Assembly (NCBI RefSeq): GCF_900964775.1
Contig: NC_041818.1
Coordinates: 9,507,332-9,571,331 of the forward strand
Origin: Scleropages formosus
Lineage: Eukaryota > Chordata > Actinopteri > Osteoglossiformes > Osteoglossidae
Length of the DNA: 64,000 nt
Direction of reading: 5' to 3'
The translations under genes and the position numbers were made by a program. Positions 21,190 to 34,388 of the stretch are shown in pieces. The notes beneath the pieces were generated by a model that was given only the letters and a program-made list of their open reading frames with translations, did not search any database and was not told the DNA's origin. Each line of letters starts with the position of its first letter. Position 1 is the first letter of the stretch.

Positions 21190-22136
21190 TTTTGTTCATT
21201 TATACATCTAGGGACATTAAGCATTCATAAGTTACCGGACCCTGCGCATGAACAAAGCTCCAAAATACAGAATAGTTAAAAGACATTAAACATGCATAAC
21301 ATACCTTCAGACCAAGATACCAGAAAGATGTACAATTAACCAACATGGAGCTGAAATAAATATTTCTGTTTCTTATTTTGCATTATGTACAAACCTGGCT
21401 TGCATTTAAATTATGGCACTGGTGCAAAAGGAGAAGGAAGAATTTTATTAAATAGCTGAGTGACAAGTTGTCAAAATAAGCTAAGCTAAATCTAGCTTGG
21501 ACACATGCAGTCCAGTAGTGTCTCCCTTTGAATTAGGTTACTTTCACCTGCTTCCTTTAAACCTGGATCCATTTAAAGCTTTCTTATACTCTCTGATTTA
21601 CACCTCTCTCTTTAAAAAGTGCACAACTCCAGTCCTCAGGACACCTAAATGTTGTAGAGTCAACTTGATCAGGATTTGTTTTGCATGTGAAACATCAGGA
21701 GAGGAGATGAACTGTTGACATAACAATGAAGGACGGTGGTTGGGCAAATCCCGCTGGAGAATGCATTCCTTGTGTTTGTTGCTCCTCCTTAGTCTGTATT
21801 ACGTATGTACACGATTCTCAATGATCTCTCACTTATCCTCCCTCTCCCTCTGTATAGCTCTCCTTTCCGTGCTACTAGTGGCCGCTACCTTTGCCAGAAG
21901 CACGATGAATCCAAATGAGGGGAAGATGGTGCTATAAGCACCCTCTCCAGTGGCAGCACGATGCTTTTCCTGGATCCAGGCAATAGAGAAGTCCGAGAGA
22001 GCTTCTCGTTCCGTATCTGGGCTTGTGCCTTAACCAGCCCAATCCCCGGTTGAGTTTGGGAAGTTCTTCATGCCTTGCACATGGTTTGTACCGCCACTGG
22101 GCACAAACAATACTGATCCACCTCTGGAGACACGCG

Positions 22137-23243
22137 TCACACCTCAACCGCAGGATCGGAGCCCAGTCCCTGCTTCTGCATTGCCTCCTCCCGCTTCATC
22201 TTGGGCTTCTCTGTCCGTGTGTGCCACACCAGGACCTGTAATAGAGTTGCATGTTGCACAGCTACAGATAAACCACAGAGCCCCACGCTCAAGGTTTCAA
22301 AATCCCTACAATATGCAGCAGTGAACTAAGAAAATAGCTGTGCCAAACAGCACAACAGGAACATTGCTCAAGACTTGCTCCATCCCAATTGCAACATCAG
22401 CACAACACCAGTTTAAGTTCTGACAGTCATAAGACAACAACATGCAATACCACCACCACTGACTGCATCACAAGCCACATTCTTGGATGCACAAATTAGA
22501 ATCAGCTCAAAATGAGCAAAGAATAAATGGTAGCTTTTTTTCAACAAATTTCAAACCACAACTGTGCAACACAAGCACCCTGCACATTAATTCACTTGAA
22601 AAGAATGGGAAATGTCCAAATCTATGTTAGAGTCCATTATGTTAAAAGTTACATTTTTCAAACAACACAAAATTCTGACATATGGTGGACTTTAAGGCAT
22701 TCCAGGTTATTGTCTCAGTTTATGAAGTAGCAAAAAGCAGATAATGACTAATTCCCATTTAGCTCCCTCCTGGTACCAGGGGAGTAACATATGAGATACA
22801 AACACAAAAGATGTTTCGTACCTTAAATTTTGCACTACCTTCCCCCCATAATTCATTGAACTCAAGCACCTCAAAACTCCATAGCATAGAGAGAGACAAA
22901 CCTTAGTACACAAGTCAGCTTTAGGCTCTAGTTCCTCCATAGTGACCAGGCTTTGCAGAAAGCTGCTTTCCAGGAAACCCATGGGTGCATCGCCATCAAA
23001 ACGAGCCTCTGGGTTGGCCAGCACAAGCCGTAGCGAGACCGCAAAGCCAGCCATGTCCAAAGGGAAGGGTCGGCTGGGACGCCATCCTGTGTGGAAGCGG
23101 ACCACGTGTCCCTGCTCCACTATGGGCCGCTCGTAGCGCATCCCACCTACCAACCCCACAGGCCAGACTGACACCCGCTGGGTCCACCGCATCTGGGGAC
23201 AGAACCTCACTTACAGAATTGAAAAAGGTGGTGGGGGAGACAA

Positions 23244-23275
<32 letters not shown>

Positions 23276-24837
23276 AAAAAAACAAAAATCCAAGGGGTGG
23301 TTTATGATCCTCCACTCCTCAGGGTCTAACCCTCTAAGTTTTGAAAAGATTTTGGATCTCTTCTGGATAAGTGGTTAATTCAATTCAATTTATTTTTATG
23401 GAGTGCTCTTCTCACACATTGACGCAGAGCACTGAAGACAAGATAAGACAAACAAGTTAGTTGACTATATACTAGTTGGGAGTAATACATTATCCATGCA
23501 GTTACTAAAGCTATAAGTATGCCTACTGGCCATGGAGGAAAGGAACAAAAAACTCCCAGCTGAAAGTCAAGAGAGAAGAAAACCTCTGGGGGTCCAAGTG
23601 GCAGTGACTACTGAAATGTCTCCTGGGCATAATTCTATATCATGGTTGACTTAATACTTTGAGGGGTTTGCATGGAAAGTGCCTTAAATGAAGAAGTAGC
23701 ATTCGTGACGTGAAACTAAAAGCAGTACTGAAAATAAGTAGCGATGGAGAACAGTGTGAATGAGAATGACGAAGAGGTAAACAAAAAAAGGTTGTTACCT
23801 CTTCAAATAGCTGCAGACTGTATGTGTTGTCATCGTCCGCAAAGTAAATCACGCCGCCTTCTTGGCTTCGGATGTTTTCCCTCAGCCAGCGAAGCCCCTC
23901 ATTCCTCTGCTCCGCGCCACGGGGCTTCAACCAGCTGGGGTCTCCCTCCTGCAGCTTGCGCTCATGGGGGGTGGCCACATGCAGATGAGTGAAGGCCAAG
24001 CCAGAGTGTGACAAGAATTCTGAAACCAGGCCCGTCCTATGGGGAGAGTCCTCCACCACGATCCAGTGGAGCTGGGGTACCAGCAGGAACGTATGAGATA
24101 AGCGGGTGAGCTCAGCCTTCTGGACCAACCTGAGTGAAAAGACGTGTGAAAACTTTGTACAGCGTGCGCACTCAACAGCACACAGCGAGCTATTTTACCC
24201 TTGAAAAGAACATTTAACCCAATTGCCAAAATGTCAGCTCTTCACAGGAGTTGGAGGTGAGAAAAATCTAACAACAGTATCCGTTATTCAAGTTTACCAT
24301 GCTGCCCTACTTTAGACCGGCAACCAGGAGACCTTGGAATAATACCGTCTTCCCCTGTGCGTACCTGGCATAGGTGGGCGTGATGACGTAGATGGTCGGC
24401 AGAGGAGGTTTGAGGGGCTTGGTGGGCTCGGCTTTCTTTGTTTGCTCCAACAAGCTATGGAGCTTCTCCCGAAGGCGAGAGATGGTACGATCTTTGGCCA
24501 AGTCGTGTTCAGTGCAATCGCAGCGCTGACCTTACAGGTAAATAAACAACCATGTTTGTGTCCTTACCGCAGCATACACTGCGGTTGCATCTGCATCAAA
24601 AGCTGAACAACAAAACATGCCAATAAAACAGGTATAGCCCTAAAGGAAAGCATGACATAACACATAAAGATACTTGCATGGCTTACTGCGCACAAATCAT
24701 CGTAAACTAGATAACATTTATATGCTGACACACAAAGCTATTTTCTTACCCAGCTGCATGAGCGCATAAATCAGCCCTAATAGCGACACTGTGAAGTAGA
24801 GGATAAACACGGTCTTCAGCTTGAGCTTCAGCCTCAT
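22137..24837 (-). CDS. b3gat3: Galactosylgalactosylxylosylprotein 3-beta-glucuronosyltransferase 3, five coding exons
   Basis: The Golgi enzyme that adds glucuronic acid from UDP-GlcA to Gal-Gal-Xyl-Ser, finishing the linker on which heparan and chondroitin sulphate chains are built. Coding exons are 24750-24837, 24365-24530, 23799-24129, 22902-23192 and 22137-22235. They join in frame to 324 residues (human about 335). It is a type II membrane protein: a short cytosolic MRLKLKLK, then a membrane helix ([19 protein letters not shown]), a stem with paired Cys (CDC), and the GT43 catalytic domain from [15 protein letters not shown]. The metal- and UDP-binding motif FADDDNTYS lies at about residue 187-195. 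The C-terminus is SDPAVEV, close to human SDPAIEV. A non-coding leader exon ends at 25486 (GCG/GTAAGC) and splices to 24855. Intron 3 contains an interspersed repeat and an A-rich run. Identification is firm. Confidence 0.97.
23240..23285. repeat. A-rich simple repeat
   Basis: About 18 A followed by GAAAAGAAAAG and another A run, in the large B3GAT3 intron just before the penultimate coding exon in + coordinates. Confidence 0.85.
23378..23625 (+). repeat. Widespread fish interspersed repeat in a B3GAT3 intron
   Basis: Begins CAATTCAATTTATTTTTATG and GAGTGCTCTTCTCAC and ends near AAAACTCCCAGCTGAAAGTC and CTCTGGGGGTCCAAGTGGC. I know this head and tail as an abundant non-autonomous repeat in many teleosts, in genes as well as between them. 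I do not assign a class. Confidence 0.6.
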
Positions 24838-24843
24838 AGTGGA

Positions 24844-25300
24844 TCACCAGCGCAACTGACAAGTAACACAACGTGTGACAATACAACCACTGCATTGAAT
24901 AGGCACTGATGACTGAGAATCCTGCACTTTACAAATAAATATCACTCAATGCAAACACACACAGGGAGTAAGCGATACAAACTAGGCAAACAGAGACATC
25001 CCTGAAGCACTGAGGAGGAATGGGGGTGGGAACACAATCACCGCAATCAAGAGATGAAGGAATCTGGGGGCAGGGCAAAACAATACTCATCTAATACAAA
25101 CAAGCAGGATACCTGTACCCATCTCATCTGTCACAATCAATGTAGGCATTTTCATTTTGCAGAAGAACAGTAAGAGCAGAAGAGACTTGAGTGCATCACA
25201 CTATTCTTTCTGGTATACTAGTACTAGCCCAGTACTATTGCGACTACACACGTCTAATGATTAGCCTAGGGAAAAATGCACAATATGTACGGTTCTTCAA

Positions 25301-25333
<33 letters not shown>

Positions 25334-25640
25334 ACGAATAGTCTTCGTATTGAAGCGGACAATTATCACAGTTAATTGCCTCAAAAAATTAACCAGGAAC
25401 GAGACGAGGAAGTCTGGTCCACACGTAACGGTTGACTAATAATATAGTCTAACATTTCTACTTTCCGTTATCAACATCAGCTTACCGCAATTTATTAGTT
25501 GGGGAAGCAAGGACTATGTAGGTTTCAGTTCGCCAGTTTTGTCTTCTGCCATGACCACGAAACGCACTATTTCGAACTGCTGGAAAACCGTGAAAAATTG
25601 CTAAAGCCATTCATAGCTTAAGGTTGCTTCTGAAGACCAA
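24844..25640 (-). promoter_or_regulatory. B3GAT3 leader exon and promoter region
   Basis: The - strand leader exon ends at 25486 with the donor GCG/GTAAGC. The acceptor TACTTGTCAG at 24856-24865 opens the coding exon at 24855, 18 bases before the ATG. The start site probably lies between 25560 and 25640. The leader intron contains a (AT)n(AC)n microsatellite at about 25300-25333. Confidence 0.55.
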
Positions 25641-26225
25641 CAACTTCCGCTTTCTACGTGCGCCCGGAAATTCATCCCCTACAACTACGAACGGGGCATA
25701 TTTGGTTCCGGAGTTCGCCCTAAAATGTGTTTTACTGCCCGCTTTCTGTCGTCATGCCTACACTACTGTAATATTTTTTTCTGCCCACCGACCCCTTTTT
25801 CTGACCCCTCCCTACACTCCTCATCTCTCCAGTTAGAGAGATGCAGTGAAGGCCCTACAATCCATTGGTCTCTGTCCTGGGCTGTCTGCTTTGCCCAGGC
25901 CATCTTGCTCTTTTCTAGTGCTGGCTGTAGGGTCCATCTCCCTGTGATGATGGGCCTTCCTCTTCTCTGTTTAGCCTGTGGGTTCTAATCCAAGGCTTGC
26001 CCTGAAAGGCTGGTCACATCTGCACAAGGTGTGCCCAACACATTTCCTTCTCTCAATTGCATTAACAGGCTATTGCTTTGTCCTCTGCCAGAGCTCCTGG
26101 TTATAGGTCCCTGCACCCTTGCTTAGGTAGATTTGTGAACTTGAAGTTTCTCCAATATAGACTTATAGCACTGTCATCAGATTGAGTCAAACAGATGAGA
26201 TGCTTAACAAGGTAGCCATGCAGAT
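25641..26225. other. Gap between B3GAT3 promoter and NAA40 3' end
   Basis: About 600 bases with no exon. The pyrimidine-rich sequence at 25790-26060 includes GGTCCATCTCCCTGTGATGA and has a repeat-like feel. I cannot name a family. Confidence 0.4.
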
Positions 26226-26231
26226 TTTATT
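26226..26231 (-). terminator. NAA40 poly(A) signal
   Basis: AATAAA on the - strand, about 470 bases past the NAA40 stop. A 25-base poly(A) run on + (26263-26287) lies within this 3' UTR and would be poly(U) in the mRNA. Confidence 0.5.
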
Positions 26232-26701
26232 TGTAACAATGCATAGTAAAACTACTTTTGTTTAAAAAAAAAAAAAAAAAAAAAAAATCCATTTCATTAG
26301 CTTTTTATAGTAAAGCACTTAAAAGCATGTCAGATCCTTGGTAAAATTACAGGAAAAGCATGACTGAGGTATACAAACAAGGCCAAACATCAATACAACA
26401 GAAAATCATAAAACAAGCCATAAAGTCCCATGCAATCACATGCTCATATTCCCCTCTCCACAAAACAAGAAAGCACCCTTGCCATAGCTGGCATATTAAG
26501 ACCTCATTTAAAACCCTACTGGCTTTGCATTTTGTTCTTCTTAGTAACAAAACCAAATGTTTAGAAAAAGTGTCATTGTTCTGGAATCCTATATAAACTA
26601 TTAGCTGTAGGAAGATTTTTTTGAAAGAATACCATTTTAGATTGTTTTCAGTGATAGTTTAACTGTTGTCAGAGTCCCGCCTCTCCAGACAACCAGCTCT
26701 T

Positions 26702-29700
26702 TCAGTCACAGCAATAACAGGGATCCCCATAACATGCAAGACCTACAGCCTCTCCAAATTTTGTCTGTCGGCTCAAGATTTCGTGGATGGAACTATTCCC
26801 ATAGGTGCTGAACGTACTAGGTGAGTAGACGTCAATGTCAAACCTAAAATTATTAAAAAAAATAAAATTCATATTGAAGTAGTTCATTTCATGATCAAAG
26901 CAAGTTACTTGACCAGTGAATGTACAGGCAAGTGTTGCATTTCAGAGTACATTGAGAGTCAAAGTGGAATACAAGAAACAAGTCTGAATTACTCATATTA
27001 CTTGCATTGCCATAAGTAAAATAAAATCTAAAATACCAGTCTACTGCAGGCTATCCCACCAGTGCAGTACCCCAATTAGCTTTGTGCCCTGTGCTTCTGC
27101 AACCATTACAATATCTTAACTGAAAGATGAGGGAACATTTACACTCAACAGTACAGAAAAATGCCAGGTATTACTGACTTGTACTTACTGTAAGGCTTCT
27201 CTGAAAAATCTGTAAGCCCCAGTATTTTGTCTGAATACTGGCACTATCACCTTCCTCATCTCTGTTCTACAGAAAAATGACATTGGCATACAAGTTCAGT
27301 TTTACCAACCATATCATTTAAATAAGTACAATGGTCTATAGCCATTTTCTTTCTTCTGACACTAAAGCTGTCAATTTATATTATGTACATTTACACAAAA
27401 CTTTCATATTGAATATTTTGCAGATTTACAGTCAGTTGGCAAATCTGCCTACAGATACTCATCCATCTATTTGCAATAGCCTAGAATTTTTTTTTTTTTT
27501 TAAAAAAAAGTTGCTTTCTCAGTATAAACATTCAAAATTCAAGGCAAAGATAAAGTCATCATCCAGGACTCAAACTAATGAGCCTCAAACTCAGGTCCCA
27601 TGGCCAGTCACAGCTGGCTTTTGCACACCACTGCATTCAGTACTGTACCTGTTTGCAATGAGCTGCAAAATCTGCATGAGGAACTTGCCAAGACCTTTTC
27701 TTTGCACTTGTCTTTCCAGCTGTAGTTCATAACTGCAAACAGACCATTTGTCAACAATATTCTCCTCCCTTAGTTTATAGTATCCTTACAACTTTTATCC
27801 AAGAATAAAAATACTGAATGTAACAAAATGTAAGTGCCTTACATTTGCTTGCATGCACATGTGAATTGGTGATGAGAATAGGACATGGGCTTTGAGAAGC
27901 ATTTACATTCATCTAGAGATTAATTTCTCCAAAGCCAACATACATTTCAGAACAAAAAATGCATTACATAGCAATAAAACCTGCCTCTCTGACAGAGAGA
28001 ACATGAACTGCTTTAGTTAAACATTTGAGAGAAGTTCACACACCCCAACTTTAAAAAGTGGGCTGACTTTTATCCCTTGTAATTATCTACAACTAGTTAA
28101 TAGCCTAAAAGTGAATTGCTGCAATATGGCAGACTTAAGCTATGAAAGTGCCACTGGGTTTTTAAACTGTATCCAAGAAGAAACTAACCAGTAGATCACT
28201 TCATTGCCATAATCCACACTGAAGCGAAAAAGGCAGAAAGCCACAGGTGTAGAATTTGCATCATAAGCCAAGAGGTAAAATGCCCTCTCATCCTTAAACT
28301 GCTCCATCTTCTCCTTATCATTCCAGACCCAGTCAACTTGTGTATAGCTAGGGATGAAGAACAGACTACATTGGACAAATGCAGACAAAAACTAGTTCAA
28401 TTTCACATTTTATGATATCCTTTCCAACATGGCCACCCACAACTTTTAAAGTCTAGAAGCAATTTATAGACTTGATAAGGAACAATCTTGTATGTACTGT
28501 GGAAGAAATGTGATTTTAGGACTGCAGTGTCCTGTTTCCATTCATAGCCACATTCTTACAAATACATCATGTTGTCTCTGGTCAGTTCATAGGCCCAATC
28601 CACCGTACTGGAATTCAGGGAAAGGACACGTTTACATTCTATCTGCAGGTTCAGTCTGGGGAGGGCAGAATGGAAGAGAGGGGAGAAAAGAAATCTTAAG
28701 TGGTTCAAAGAAGCTCTTACCCAAGCAGTCATTCCCTTCAAAGCATGGCTGCCAACAGCATACACAACTTGAATATAGTAGAAAGCAGCTACCCCAAGAT
28801 TACATACCCATTTCTGTCATACTTTTTAAAAAGAGGGAAAAATGCCAAGGGATCTTCAATCTGAAAGAATAGCAAAGTCACATATGGTCAGTTTTTTTTT
28901 TTTTTTTAATTAAAGTTTGTCAGCAACACTCATGGCAACTGTTGACCTCTTCTTACCTTGGAAGCTGCTTCCACTTTGGCAAACACAGCATCCCTGGCTG
29001 CTTGCTTCATAAGCCTTTTTTGCTTCTTTGTTCTTGCCTTGTCCGACTTCCTCTAAAGTAGGAAATGAGAGGTCATGCACAGTTCTAAACCAATGCTAGA
29101 AGCATTACAATACTGAAGTTTGTAAGCATTTTCCTTAAACAGTTTTATAAAGAATAAACATTTTGTGTGTGCAAAACAGGGTACATCCTGGCTGGGACAC
29201 CAGCACAAGGTATCCACATAGATTTGAATATTACCAGAGCAATTCTGAAACACAGCTTTAGCAATAGACTGCAGGCAGCAAGGCCTCAGCAGATGACAAG
29301 GTGTTATAATAATGAATTGACATTTGTCTTGTACGTCCCTTCAGATCACTTTCAGCTTGTGTTGTGTTTACATGTTGTCAGTGCATTTATGGGAGTTCCC
29401 TCCCACAGAACACAGACATGGTTTACATCAAATGGTGACACTCACTTGCCCTTGGTGTGCATCTGTATGTAGTGAGTGTGCAGTTGACCTGCATCTCATC
29501 CCCTAAATAGCCTGCCTCACAATCTGCTTACAGGAGAAGCTTTGGACCAGTGGAACCCTACCTTTGTCAATGGCTTTTTTTTTTTTTTTTAAAACAGGTT
29601 AAAAAATTAACTATAGCCTGCACCCTCTATTGTTATGAGAAGTGTAAAATTCAAATGCAGCATATGCATTGTTGTGCAGTTAGTGTACAGAAGACACATG

Positions 29701-30231
29701 TGTGTTCTGAGGCAAATAAAGGCCATACCGTCACACAGAGAAAAATGACATTTTGGAAGAAATTAGCTGCTGGCAACGAAACTTGCAGTACTGTACGTGT
29801 TTAAGTTGTAATGTCGACTTTTTTGCACATTATCAGTAATTGGAGCGTCATATATTTCTTCAAGTTAGCGTTTAAGGACGTTTTCTCGTCAGGAACGCTC
29901 CTCAGCGACACGCTTGGCTTAAACAGCACAGCGAGTAGCACCAGAACCGCACCGCCTTCAAGCGTAGCTCCCAGTGAGCGCGCGCGCGAGAGAGAGCGAG
30001 AGAGAGAGATGCACGCGGCAGACAATGAGCCAGCCCTCTATCTCACGCAGTACAGGAACCGTTTAAAAAAAAAAACCCCACACGCCTCATGTTACTACAG
30101 CTCACAATACAATAGGCACCGGTTTCTTCCTTGTTGTAATACGCGCTGACCCGTATAATGACGTTCTGGTTTAAAACCATTTACTTTCTCATATCCATAC
30201 AAACAAAGCAACACAATAAACTCACCCCCAT
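26702..30231 (-). CDS. naa40: N-alpha-acetyltransferase 40 (NatD), eight coding exons
   Basis: Transfers acetyl from acetyl-CoA to the N-terminal Ser of histones H4 and H2A, in nucleus and cytosol. Coding exons are 30226-30231, 28957-29052, 28808-28860, 28560-28655, 28189-28347, 27649-27732, 27189-27266 and 26702-26843. All are GT-AG and join in frame to 237 residues, exactly the human length. Exon 1 encodes only Met-Gly, giving MGRKS, the conserved N-terminus. A basic segment KARTKKQKR follows. The GNAT fold includes the acetyl-CoA motif QRKGLGKF at about residues 150-157 (Q-x-x-G-x-G). The helix GAYRFFREALQ and the C-terminal EILSRQTKFGE are conserved. The last about 20 residues (ending PCYCCD) differ from human but stay Cys rich. 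Intron 1 (about 1.2 kb) contains a CpG-rich stretch and a GA microsatellite at about 29985-30010. Identification is firm. Confidence 0.96.
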
Positions 30232-33036
30232 ATTGTCGTATTTTGACCAAACCAGGCTAGTCAAGTAGGGTTCAGTTCGTCACCTACTCAAAAGTGAAAA
30301 CTACTACGCCCCCCCCTTCCTTACAAACCACACTGGTGAATCAACTAACAATGAATGTCGAACTGATGAAAAAGTCAGAAGAAGAGCCCCCTAGTCGTCA
30401 TTTATATTCCATTAGAGTGGTATCAATGATTGGATCTGTAATGAATGCTCTTCCCTGTCTCTCCTCCCACCTCTTCGCGGCTTGGACTCCGAGTTTCTAC
30501 CCTGAGGAAAACTCCCCCCCGCATTGTTGTACGTACTTGTTTAACCGTGTACGTTAATAACCTCATTTTATACATGTACTGAATCTTCATACTCTTACGA
30601 ACGCTAATAACTTTAAGCACTGTTATTTAGTTTTTAAACAATAGCTACAAAAGCAAGCAGAGGATGAGAAGGCTGCAATTACAGGCTTATTATTCGCAAC
30701 ATGCGGTAATGGCCCCAGCCCGTGTAAAAAAGAGCACCTGAGTAAAACAGAGTAACTTAAGTCAGTCAGCTTCTTCCTGCTTGTCCTGGAAAAGGGTTGC
30801 AGTGTACAAAAATTGTCTCTCTGTTTGTTTACTTATATTTTCTTAGCCTTTATTTAGCTGGCACCTTTCCAAGGGCTACAATGTTAGAACACTGAACAAC
30901 CATTTTACCTCAAGTTACAGGAGGGTATTTTTTACTGCATTGTTTTTTTTAAATGTGTTTAGTTCAAAAGGACAATTATCAAAATACATGCAGTATTATC
31001 AGTGTACAAAATGTAATATTTTCCACAGCTACATTTTTCAGATCTCCAGTTGTTACTTTGCTGTCATAGTGGTATTTAGTGTCTTCAAAATCTATAACCC
31101 TACTAGCACAAATCCTATAAATTCTGTAAACCTCTACCTTTTGAAAGATTTCAAACATATCTTATAGTCATACACAGCAAAATTATTCTTACTAGAAATG
31201 GATCTAAATGATAAAATTTCTTCACCCCCTTTTCAACAGTACTGCATTTAGGTCAATTACAGGGGACATATGCATATTTTAATGTTATGGATGCTTAATA
31301 CTTTTGTAGACATGAGAAATTCAGGGAAGCTGGGGGGAAAAAGTGCATATGTTTGTTTGGCCAATTCACTCTTAGAATTAGTATCTGATAACTTATATAA
31401 GTTATAGATTCAATTACTGCTACAGGCCTTTTGAATATGTTTTTACTGATTTTGTACATTAGAACATGATGCTGTTTTCAATACTTCTTGGCAGCATTTG
31501 CCAAAGCAAAAATTTTCAGCTCTTGCCACAGATTTTCTAAACAATTATTTGGAGTCACGTCAAGATATTCACTGCCTTCTTGATTTACTTCATAATTTTG
31601 GATCTACACTTTACATTTTCCTCTTTCATTTATGCCCTTTAAAACTGCAGTGGAGTTGATGATAATTCTTATATAAAGCTTGCTTTATTCTAATATATTT
31701 TTTAGTTTTTTTTTAACCACAAACATAATTTTTGTCTGGTTTGATATCACACCATTTAAGTACATAGTGAACTGCCTGGGGGGGGGGAGAACAATGGTAT
31801 GGGGCTCAGTGAACCTTGATGGACTATGAACTGCACCCCACTGCCTGCCCAATACAATTCAGTTTAATGACCACCAGCTGCTGGTGATTAGAGGAACAAT
31901 CTAGCAAGTGGATTAAAAGCAGCTGGCTGAAGGACTGAGTAAATTATAGTGTTTTGGATGGAGACAATATAAATAGTCTGCTACTGAACACAGGTGCTCT
32001 GTGTTTGAAAGTTTTGTGTAAGATCTTGGTATGGTTTGCCCGTGTGCGTGCCTTGGGTCCAGCCTTATCCCTAGTTTCGTTTATCTTTACTTTGATAAAG
32101 ACATTGTTTTGTGAGAAAGACCTGCTGTAGGATCACTTTAGAAGAAACCAAATGAGAAATCTGACATGGGTTTTTCCTCACATTCCCTTTTTCCAAGGAA
32201 TCCCTTGGTTGCCAAGTTTGTTAAATGTCAGGTCTTTCAGAGTTGCAATGTCTGAAATTTTTTTTATTTAGTTTCTTTGGGGGGGGGACCTTGGAATTCA
32301 TAGCTGTACCCCTTACCTGTAATGTTACTTCAGTTTCTTCAGATTAAACCAAGAGAAAAGCTACTGCTCTACATGAATGAGGGGGGAGGGGGGGGAATGA
32401 AACTGTACCATTTGCCTCATTTATCAAGGGCTATATTTGGTTTTCATTATGGTATGGTATGACTAATACAGCCAAATCAAATACACCCATATGTACTGTA
32501 TTAAAGAACACACAGATTGGTAGCAGTAGGCAGTCTGGTGGAGGTAATTTGATAAGGGTTCAATATCTGATAAAATGAAAAGAGACCATGTGTGAAATAG
32601 GTATAATGATGCGACTGTCTATGGATGATCCAACATTATATACTAACCAGGAAGCAAAATTTTATTTTCAATAGATCCATTAAAATTGTTTGGGTATTTT
32701 TTCTTAAAGGGTAGGCCTATATAGTAATTAATGAGTAAGCAACAAGTGATTAGTGCTTTACAACATGAGCCAGCAAACCCAGCTTCTGCAGATACACGAG
32801 CAAATTTTCAAATATGTGTAATATAGTAACAATATAACTTGAATGGAACTATCTGCATTACAGTTCATTGAAATCGTTTGACTGAATTTGCTCTCATTGT
32901 GTCTGCGCTATGATCCATCGATGTCAATGTCCAGTCCACATGACATCGAGCTCAGAAAATTCATTCATTCATTCAAAAAAAAAAACCTTACAATGCGTCC
33001 GCGGTTGTCCTTCTGAGTCTGTTGTACTGTATTTGT
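30232..33036. other. NAA40 upstream and intergenic sequence
   Basis: The first few hundred bases presumably hold the NAA40 promoter and 5' UTR. A C run lies at about 30309-30316. From 30560 the sequence is A+T rich with several G runs (31780-31788, 32280-32287 and 32382-32395). No exon was found on either strand. Confidence 0.45.
31755..32110. repeat. Interspersed repeat, class not assigned
   Basis: A block with CACCAGCTGCTGGTGATTAG, AAAAGCAGCTGGCTGAAGG and, further on, TGCCTTGGGTCCAGCCTTAT and ACTTTGATAAAGACATTG. These phrases recur in fish repeats. It may belong to the same broad group as 2886-3265 in the other orientation. Ends are approximate. Confidence 0.35.
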
Positions 33037-33050
33037 CCACTAGGTGGCCG
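33037..33050 (+). promoter_or_regulatory. Single CTCF-like site
   Basis: CCACTAGGTGGCCG agrees with the core CCASYAGRKGGCRS at 13 of 14 positions. It sits about 180 bases upstream of a CpG island. Binding is inference. Confidence 0.4.
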
Positions 33051-33214
33051 ATCTAGCTTGTGGCATATTGTGCACGTTCATCACCTGTATGATATGATTA
33101 TTTACCGGATGTTGTTATTGAGTTAAGCACTATCGTTATTGGTTTAAGAACGTGATTCTGTTTGACAACATTCGAAATTATGTATATATCTATACAATGG
33201 GTAAGAAGTCAAGG

Positions 33215-33490
33215 CGGTTTTCGTCACCGTCGAGCTCGGCGTGCGTGCGCCGGCGCGCTCTGCTTTGCCGGCGTGCTCTTCAACGCGTGCGTGTCCCCCT
33301 CAGCGAACAATGAACCCGAGCTCGCGCCTCATTCACGCGCAGATGGCCCACCCGTAGCCCCGCCCCGCGGTCTTTGTCTTCACCCCGTCTGTCTCGCGAC
33401 TGGGAGGTGGCGGTACGGAGGAGCTGCAGGGGTCACCGAGTTCTCCTCCGGACGAGCCGCAGCCTCCGCCCTCGCTCTGTCAGAGTGTGT
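33215..33490. promoter_or_regulatory. CpG island between NAA40 and RCOR2
   Basis: G+C-rich and dense in CpG, with several CGCG. It includes CCCCGCCCCGC, a likely SP/KLF site, at about 33359-33369. It is the best promoter candidate in the 6-kb gap and could start a remote leader exon of RCOR2 or serve an unseen transcript. No coding exon is supported in it. Confidence 0.45.
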
Positions 33491-34345
33491 AGCTGGCTTC
33501 GCCATGTACTTTTATTCTAGTGACCTTAATGAAGCACTGCCTTCTAAGAGAAGGTGTAAAATCGATGCGCATTAACGGACATAAAGAGATAAAATGGTCT
33601 GTCAGTGTTGAAAAGCTTATTTGCATGCGTCGTAATGCGGAAAAAGCTGCGGGCTTTTCGTAAACGCGCATACTGCGTTATTTTTCCTGTTTAAATGTTA
33701 GGCAACAGCAACCGTATGATAATATGTATCTCTTTCCAAGGGGCCCGTTATGGAGGTGAAAAATAGAAGCTGGGTGGAAGGAGAGGTGGGAGATGGAGGA
33801 AGGGGTGGGGGAGGGGATCTATAGGCTGCTGGAGGTAGAGTATGACGACAGCTGGAGGAGAAAGGGATGGAGCTGTGTACCGCGGCCGGGGCTACAAGGG
33901 CAAAATGGTCGACGTCAGAACACTGGGTTAGGAGTCACGCAGTCACAGTGTGAGGGGAATATTTCACACCGAAGCCTGGTTTTGAGTGGCACGCCATCGT
34001 GCGCCAGTGCCTGCTTCTCCGTTTTTGGGTCCCTCTGTGTGTGGCAACCGTACCCCTCGTGTGCATTTGTTTAACAACATAAATGCCCAAGTCACCTAAT
34101 CACCTAGTCTTCTAATCACTCGAGAAACAAGAATACATAACCCTCTGATCTGTTATCCCCGAAAACTGTTTCATAGACACAATATTTTATGAACGATGAT
34201 ACACATTTTTCCAGTTTCTCTAAAGACAAACAACGTACTGAATAGCTGATTTAAATCTTTGTGTGTACACTGTGAGACGTTGGTGTTGCTGTGTGTTCTC
34301 CCCACGCGTACACACACATATACATACATATACCCAAATACACAT

Positions 34346-34388
<43 letters not shown>

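Noticed and set aside
31755-32110. A possible virus-derived long terminal repeat
   Set aside because: No paired copy, no coding remnants and no clear ends. It is listed only as an interspersed repeat of unknown class.
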